Notes under the pieces: model-generated | The model's database searches: none | Seen by the model: the letters and a program-made list of their open reading frames with translations, nothing else | What the model was told of the DNA's origin: nothing | From: Trichodelitschia bisporula | Lineage: Eukaryota; Ascomycota; Dothideomycetes; Phaeotrichales; Phaeotrichaceae | Length of the DNA: 64,000 nt | Assembly: GCA_010356995.1 (NCBI GenBank) | Contig: ML996688.1 | Span: 1,240,001-1,304,000 of the forward strand | Direction: 5' to 3' | Shown here: positions 59,048-64,000 of the stretch, in pieces | Layout of the letters: every line of letters starts with the position of its first letter | How positions within the stretch are numbered: the first letter of the stretch is position 1 | Position numbers and translations under genes: made by a program

Positions 59048-62000
59048 ATGAGCACCGTCTCTCTCTATGAATTCCTGAGCATCGACTGGCGCCCCGCTTT
59101 CGTGTTGTTACGGGCAGAAAAGCACTCGTCAGATTTCGACCCTCCTGTCCAGCACACGGACCTCACCATTGAGTATTCCAACCCCGCCCTACTCAATGCA
59201 TCCGGCCTGCTTGACGTGGTACGCTCCGAGCTCGATGCGGGGCCGTTCCGGAAATGGGCCTTATCCGGCCTGCGCTCGACGTTTACGGTTGCTTCTTACT
59301 TGTGGACTGCCTGCGCCCTGGACGACCGTTGGACCATAGTTAGCGGCACAGCGCTCGAGTCCAAAGACTGTGACAGTGCTGGCATCCTGCTAGTTGAGCC
59401 ACCTCCCACCGATGCACCATCATGTTCTTTCGACCTGCAGACGGCGCCCCACGGTAAATTAGCTCCACGGCTACTAGACCGTCCGTTGCGCCACTCATCA
59501 TCGCAAATCCTCGCGCACAAGGTCCTTGAGCACGTGCCGTTGCGCCACTTCGATCCAAACGCTTACCCGGCCGCGCACGATAAAGATGCGGGAGTCGTGC
59601 TCCCAATCCTCAGTTCGCTGGAGGTCGAACGTGTGGAGGTCCACAAGGCCAGCGTTACGTCCACGCCGCATAAGGGAGGCCACCATGACTGGACGGGCCT
59701 CGAGGAGCCTCTGCATCTATCGAAGCACGTGGAATTGGCTCGAAAACTAGACTGGAGCCGTACACCCCTTGGTCCGAGGACGATGTGGAGTGAGCGGTTG
59801 CGTATGGCGGCGAACATGGTCATGGCGGATACACATGCCGCAGTTCTATTCTGGGGCGATGAGGGAGTTATGATTTATAACGAGCTGTACATACCGTTGA
59901 TTGAGGTAAGGTTCTCCCGTCTAGAATAGGGGTTGTTACTAACGGTTTAGGCATATCATCCTCAGTGCCTAGGGAGTAGCGTCTTCTCGTCTTTGAAAGA
60001 ATTCAAGGACCGAATCTCCCCTATCTTTGGGCATGGCCGTTGTACAGGGGAGACGGTCCACCAAGAAGATGTTCCGATGTTCCTGACGAGGAACGGTAAG
60101 CTGGAAGAATGCTTCTTCAGCATTAAGCTCATGCCCATACTGGGAGAAAACGGAACTGTTGTGGGGCACTATGAGACAATTAATGAGACGACGATGAAGA
60201 TCGTCACGGACCGAAGGTATGTTTCAAGCCCTACTTGGAATATAAGCTCACATTCTAGGCTCGCTACCTTTATCGAAACTGGCGTCAGCACGGCCATGGC
60301 CCGCTCACTCGACGACTTCTGGCGTTTGGGCATGCAGTCCCTGAAAGCTAATGACAAGGACATGCCCTTCGCACTCATCTATGGCATAGAGGACAAAGGT
60401 TGTACCACACCCATGCCTATGACGTGTGCGAGCACCAATCTTGCTGGCCGAGCTGCTGTCCTAAAGAGTTGCCTTGGTGTTCCTATCGACCATCCCGCCG
60501 CACCGCAACGGTTGTGCCTCGAGCTGGACACCGAGGGATACGCACCATTCTTCAGGCGAGCTGTTCGGAGCGGACAGTTAGTGGTGTTGCATATTGAGGA
60601 TGGTAGTCTGCCACATCACCTGGTCGAAGGACTACCAAGCGGAGGCCGTGGATTCGGAGACCAGTGCAGCAGCGTCGCCATCTCCGCCATCACCCCTACG
60701 GGCAGCTCGAAAGTAGTTGGTTTCTTCGTTGTCGGGTTTAATCCACGCCAACCGGTCGATGCTGCAGCGGTATCCTTCGTCCAAGCTACCAGCAGGCTGC
60801 TCGCCACGTCTATGGCATCGGTGGTGCTGATGGAAGAGGAGGTCGGCAAGCGCCAGGCCATGATCGAGCAATCTGCAGTTGTGCAGGCCGACATGGCGAA
60901 GCAACTCCGCGTTCACCAGCAATTGGCGGAGGTTCAAGAACGGCGACTTCAGCGCTTTGCCGAGCGCGCCGACGTAGGCATCTTCATCGCCGACGCACTG
61001 GGTAATTTCACGTACCACAACGAGAAGTATGTTGATATCATAACCCCGGACGACCCCATCGACGCCAAACCAGATGCCAACATCATTTCAGCGTGGTGCC
61101 ATGTCGTCTGTGGAGATGACCGGCGTACCTGTGAAAACGCCTGGGAGACGCTCACCGTTAGCAAGGAGCCTGTTTCCTTCGAGCTCCGGCTCAACCATGC
61201 CTGGGACGTGAGACAGGAGAAGCGGCGCAAGTCAAATTCCGAATTCGCTCCGCCGGCCGATGATGAGGAGCATAACGTCTGGGTGCTCTGCTCCATGTAT
61301 CCAGAAGTGGACGCGGATGGCAAGCTAAAAGAGATTGTTGGCTGCGCTATTGACATCAGCCGACTGAAGTGGGCCGAACGTGTGGAGCGTCAGCGGACGG
61401 TGGATGCTCTGCAGGCGAAGCACCACCTCGAGAACTTCATCGATACCTTTAGCCACGAAATGCGTAATCCGCTGAGCGCCATAACGCACAGCGCCGACGG
61501 TCTCTTTAGCACCGCCCAGCGAATCTTCACCACCTATCCATCCAAGGATCATGTACCGCGCGAACGCCGCGAGCTGATAGACTCCGTCCTCGAGGCCGCA
61601 GAGGACATCATTCAGTGTGCCACCCACCAACGGCGCATCGTCGATGACGTGCTCACCGTGTCCAAACTTGAATCGAATTTGCTCACCATCATGCCAACCG
61701 AAATGCAACCCGAGTCGGATCTGCGCCACATTTTGCGCATGTTTGACGGCGAAGTTCGGGCTGCTGACGTCAAGGTCGAGTTTACCGTTGAACCCGCCTA
61801 CCGCGCCCTATTCGTTGACTGGCTTGTGCTGGACCGTGCACGTATCCTCCAGGTGTTCGTGAATCTTCTCACCAACGCGTTGCGCTCTACGCGCTTTAAC
61901 TGCGATTCCGATCGCCGCATTTCAGTTAAACTGACAGCCTCAATTGAAGAGCCGGCACCCGAATCTTACGGTGTGAGCTTCATCCCAGCCTCTACGAACC

Positions 62001-63031
62001 CTGGCGAGCCCCCCATTGATCCAACCACTGGCCAGGAGTGGGGGTTGGGTGAAACCGTCTACCTCATTGTCACTCTGCACGACTCAGGACGGGGTCTTGC
62101 GCCAGAAGAGAAAGAACTGCTCTTCGCACGCCTCTCGGGATCGACGAAGTCCCCGCGATCCCATGTCCAATACGGCGGCAACGGCCTCGGGCTCTTCATC
62201 TCACGCCGCTTGACGGAGATGCAGGGCGGAGCCGTGGGCTTCGCCTCCCGCGACGACGCCGGTGGAAACACATTCGCGTTCTATGTGCGCGCGCGCCGCC
62301 GGCAGGGGTCGGAGCACTCACTGTCCTCTCCGCCATTGACGCCCCCCACCGTCCCTCTCCGGCACCCAACGTGGTCGCATAAGGCACGAGAGAGCGTCCA
62401 CGCGGGCGCATCAGAGATTTCACCGGGCCTGGCGGAGATCGGCGACGTGGCGCAATTGATTCGGCGACCGTCGAATTCTAACATCCATGTACTGCTTGTG
62501 GAGGACAACCTGGTGAACCAGCGTGTACTGGCGAAGCAGCTGCGGAAGCTGGGGTGCGAGGTCAACGTTGCGAACCACGGAGTGGAGGCGCTACGACACC
62601 TGAGGGCGACAAAATTCTGGACTGCTGCGGAGGAGAGCGGCCCGGGGTCTGACGAGAGAGAACAAGACAGTGCGAGCAAGATAGCGGCGATGTCGATGAA
62701 AAGTGCGCCGAACCCGACTGATCTCTCCGTCGTGCTGATGGACTGGGAAATGCCGGTTATGGATGGTATCACGTGCGTCAAAAAGATTCGCGAGATGCAG
62801 GGCCTCGGCGAGTTGTCGGGGCATGTGCCCGTTATTGCGGTGACGGCGAATGCAAGGGGAGAGCAGCTAGATATGGCGCTCGAGGCTGGGATGGTGGGTT
62901 ACTTCCTTCTCTTTTCGGGAACAGAGGTTTATGGTTTTTTTCGGCAGGACGACGTCATCACCAAGCCCTTCCGGATGCCAGATCTCATGGCGCGGATCAA
63001 AGGCCTGCTGGACAAGATCGCCACGAGATAG
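59048..63031 (+). CDS. Hybrid sensor histidine kinase with PAS-like domains and receiver
   Basis: Cytosolic phosphorelay sensor expected to feed an Ypd1-type phosphotransfer protein. Exons 59048-59905, 59951-60216, 60259-62893 and 62948-63031 give 1280 residues. It has a PAS-like domain beginning KLDWSRTPLGPRTMW, a GAF-like stretch, and a second PAS region (ADVGIFIADALGNFTYHNEK). The dimerisation H-box FIDTFSHEMRNPLSAITH has its His at about residue 774. The N-box is VFVNLLTNALRS, G1 is LHDSGRGLAPEE and G2 is GGNGLGLFISRRL. The receiver domain starts NIHVLLVEDNLVNQRVL; the acceptor Asp is in VLMDWEMPVMDG (about residue 1203) and the Lys in DDVITKPF. No transmembrane segment is seen. I prefer the ATG at 59048 (ACCATGA context, MSTVSLYEFL) over 58925. 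Introns 2 (42 nt) and 3 (54 nt) are multiples of three without stops. Confidence 0.95.
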
Positions 63032-63656
63032 GTTGGGGAAAGTTAAGGAGATTTTGACTCATGTATTGGGTCTGGTAAAAGCGATGACCTAGAGGTGAAT
63101 CTTCGGCTTTCGTTGATCGGTACATTCGCTAACTGTCGCAGGGCGATGTGTTTCCCGCGGCGCTGTTGCACGCTCGCTCGTGTAGTGCGACTCTTCTCGG
63201 CTGTGCCGCATGATGTTTGCGTTCCATATGAAGCGAAGACCTTTTCATTATTCGAGAGTATGATATCCAAGAGAAAGGTACGGAAGCTAGTGATGGAGCA
63301 ACCTGGGCGTCATGATTTTGGTATAGGATACGCCTCTGAGAGGCTTCGGACTAAGGAAAGAATTGGAGGGCGCAAAGGGTTTAAAGTACAGCTCTTTTTT
63401 TTAGTGTGATTTGTACGTCATGGACTGCCGAGGCAATGGCTGCGGTGAACTGCACGGGACGGCACGCCTCCGGCTAGGTGGCAGAATGAAGGGAAGCTGG
63501 TTCCGTGAGAGAGGTCGAACCAAAGAATCGTCTCACAATGACCGGCATTCCGCAAAAACAACTGTCCAGTCTTGAATCCCTATTTTTATCCCAAATGATG
63601 CACGCCTGAGGTAACCCAACTAGACTAGACGGAGAACTCACCGCAGCTCGCTCCCA
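63032..63656. other. Convergent 3' intergenic space
   Basis: 3' ends of the kinase gene (+) and the partial gene at the window end (-). No gene is seen. Confidence 0.45.
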
Positions 63657-64000
63657 TCACCCAACCCAGAGCTTCTCCTCGTCGGCTTTCGACGGGATAA
63701 CACGGTCACACCAGGCACACCAGCTCCTCACCTCACCTCTATTCTCCCGCTCTAGGCTCTTCATGTTCTCGCCTTCGTCCTGATACCTCATGGCTTCGGC
63801 CCCGACATATATGAGCTTCTTCGTCTTGCGCTTCACCAGTCCCCCAACGCCAACCATCTCTTGTACGTCAAATCCCGTGTGCCCCGAATTTGCAGTAATA
63901 GCGCAATCCATCTCCTTCTCAACAACCCGCGCCGCAAAACACGCATCGCATCGCCCGCACTCAACGCCCTCCATCCCTTCGCCAATACCTGTCCCCAGCC
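63657..64000 (-). CDS. Hypothetical protein with CxxCxxC and CxxC motifs (partial)
   Basis: The 3' part of a gene that runs off the right edge of the window; the frame stays open to the edge, so the Met at 63974 is probably internal. The visible 114 residues contain VECGRCDAC and, 80 residues later, WCAWCDRVIPSKADEE, which could bind zinc together. A basic GGLVKRKTKKLIYVGAEAM lies between them. I do not recognise the family; it resembles small cysteine-motif proteins of unknown function seen in fungal genomes. Confidence 0.6.
   Translation of the reverse strand, partial: LGTGIGEGMEGVECGRCDACFAARVVEKEMDCAITANSGHTGFDVQEMVGVGGLVKRKTKKLIYVGAEAMRYQDEGENMKSLERENRGEVRSWCAWCDRVIPSKADEEKLWVG

Overview
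The window is nuclear DNA of a filamentous ascomycete (Pezizomycotina type). The evidence is compact genes on both strands, many 42-95 nt spliceosomal introns with GTRNGT donors and yAG acceptors, long pyrimidine-rich leaders, and a fungal gene set: DASH cryptochrome with an RGG tail, hybrid histidine kinase, URC1, a Sut1-type sugar carrier and a Fat1-type acyl-CoA synthetase. I cannot name the species. I saw no transposon, provirus, rRNA, tRNA or CRISPR. Exon models were built by hand by joining frames at splice signals. For all but one of the complete multi-exon genes modelled this way, exon lengths sum to a whole number of codons; the exception is the orphan gene at 41-42 kb.

Left part (1-20 kb): the head of a class V myosin (-, cut by the window start), a DUF1295 membrane protein (-), an ABHD11/Imo32-like mitochondrial hydrolase (+), ribosomal protein eS1 (-), a possible small Ser/Thr/Pro-rich protein (-), then URC1 (-), ELF1 (+) and uracil phosphoribosyltransferase (-), followed by the cohesin release factor WAPL/Rad61 (+). 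URC1 and FUR1/UPRT both belong to the URC route of uracil catabolism, so the trio looks like a partial pathway cluster around a housekeeping gene.

Middle (20-38 kb): a hypothetical protein (-), eIF1A (+), Rheb GTPase (+), a Sut1-like glycoside/proton symporter (+), nucleosome assembly protein NAP1 (+), glucose-6-phosphate dehydrogenase (+), an MCT-like MFS transporter (-) and a Fat1-type very-long-chain acyl-CoA synthetase (-). These are mainly growth, carbon and lipid functions.

37.7-53 kb is a 15-kb gene-poor stretch unlike the dense flanks. It holds one orphan multi-exon gene candidate (about 40987-42196), short tandem repeats and no recognisable domains.

Right part (53-64 kb): a DASH cryptochrome (+) with a low-complexity insert and an RGG tail, a 1280-residue hybrid histidine kinase (+) with a 3.6-kb upstream region, and the 3' end of a cysteine-motif hypothetical gene (-) cut by the window end.

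Most notable signals: the URC1-ELF1-FUR1 arrangement; an 8-mer, TAGAACTA, found 11 times and almost only in non-coding DNA; the gene-poor island with its orphan gene; two stop-free, multiple-of-three introns in the histidine kinase; and coding exons as small as 6, 10 and 21 nt.
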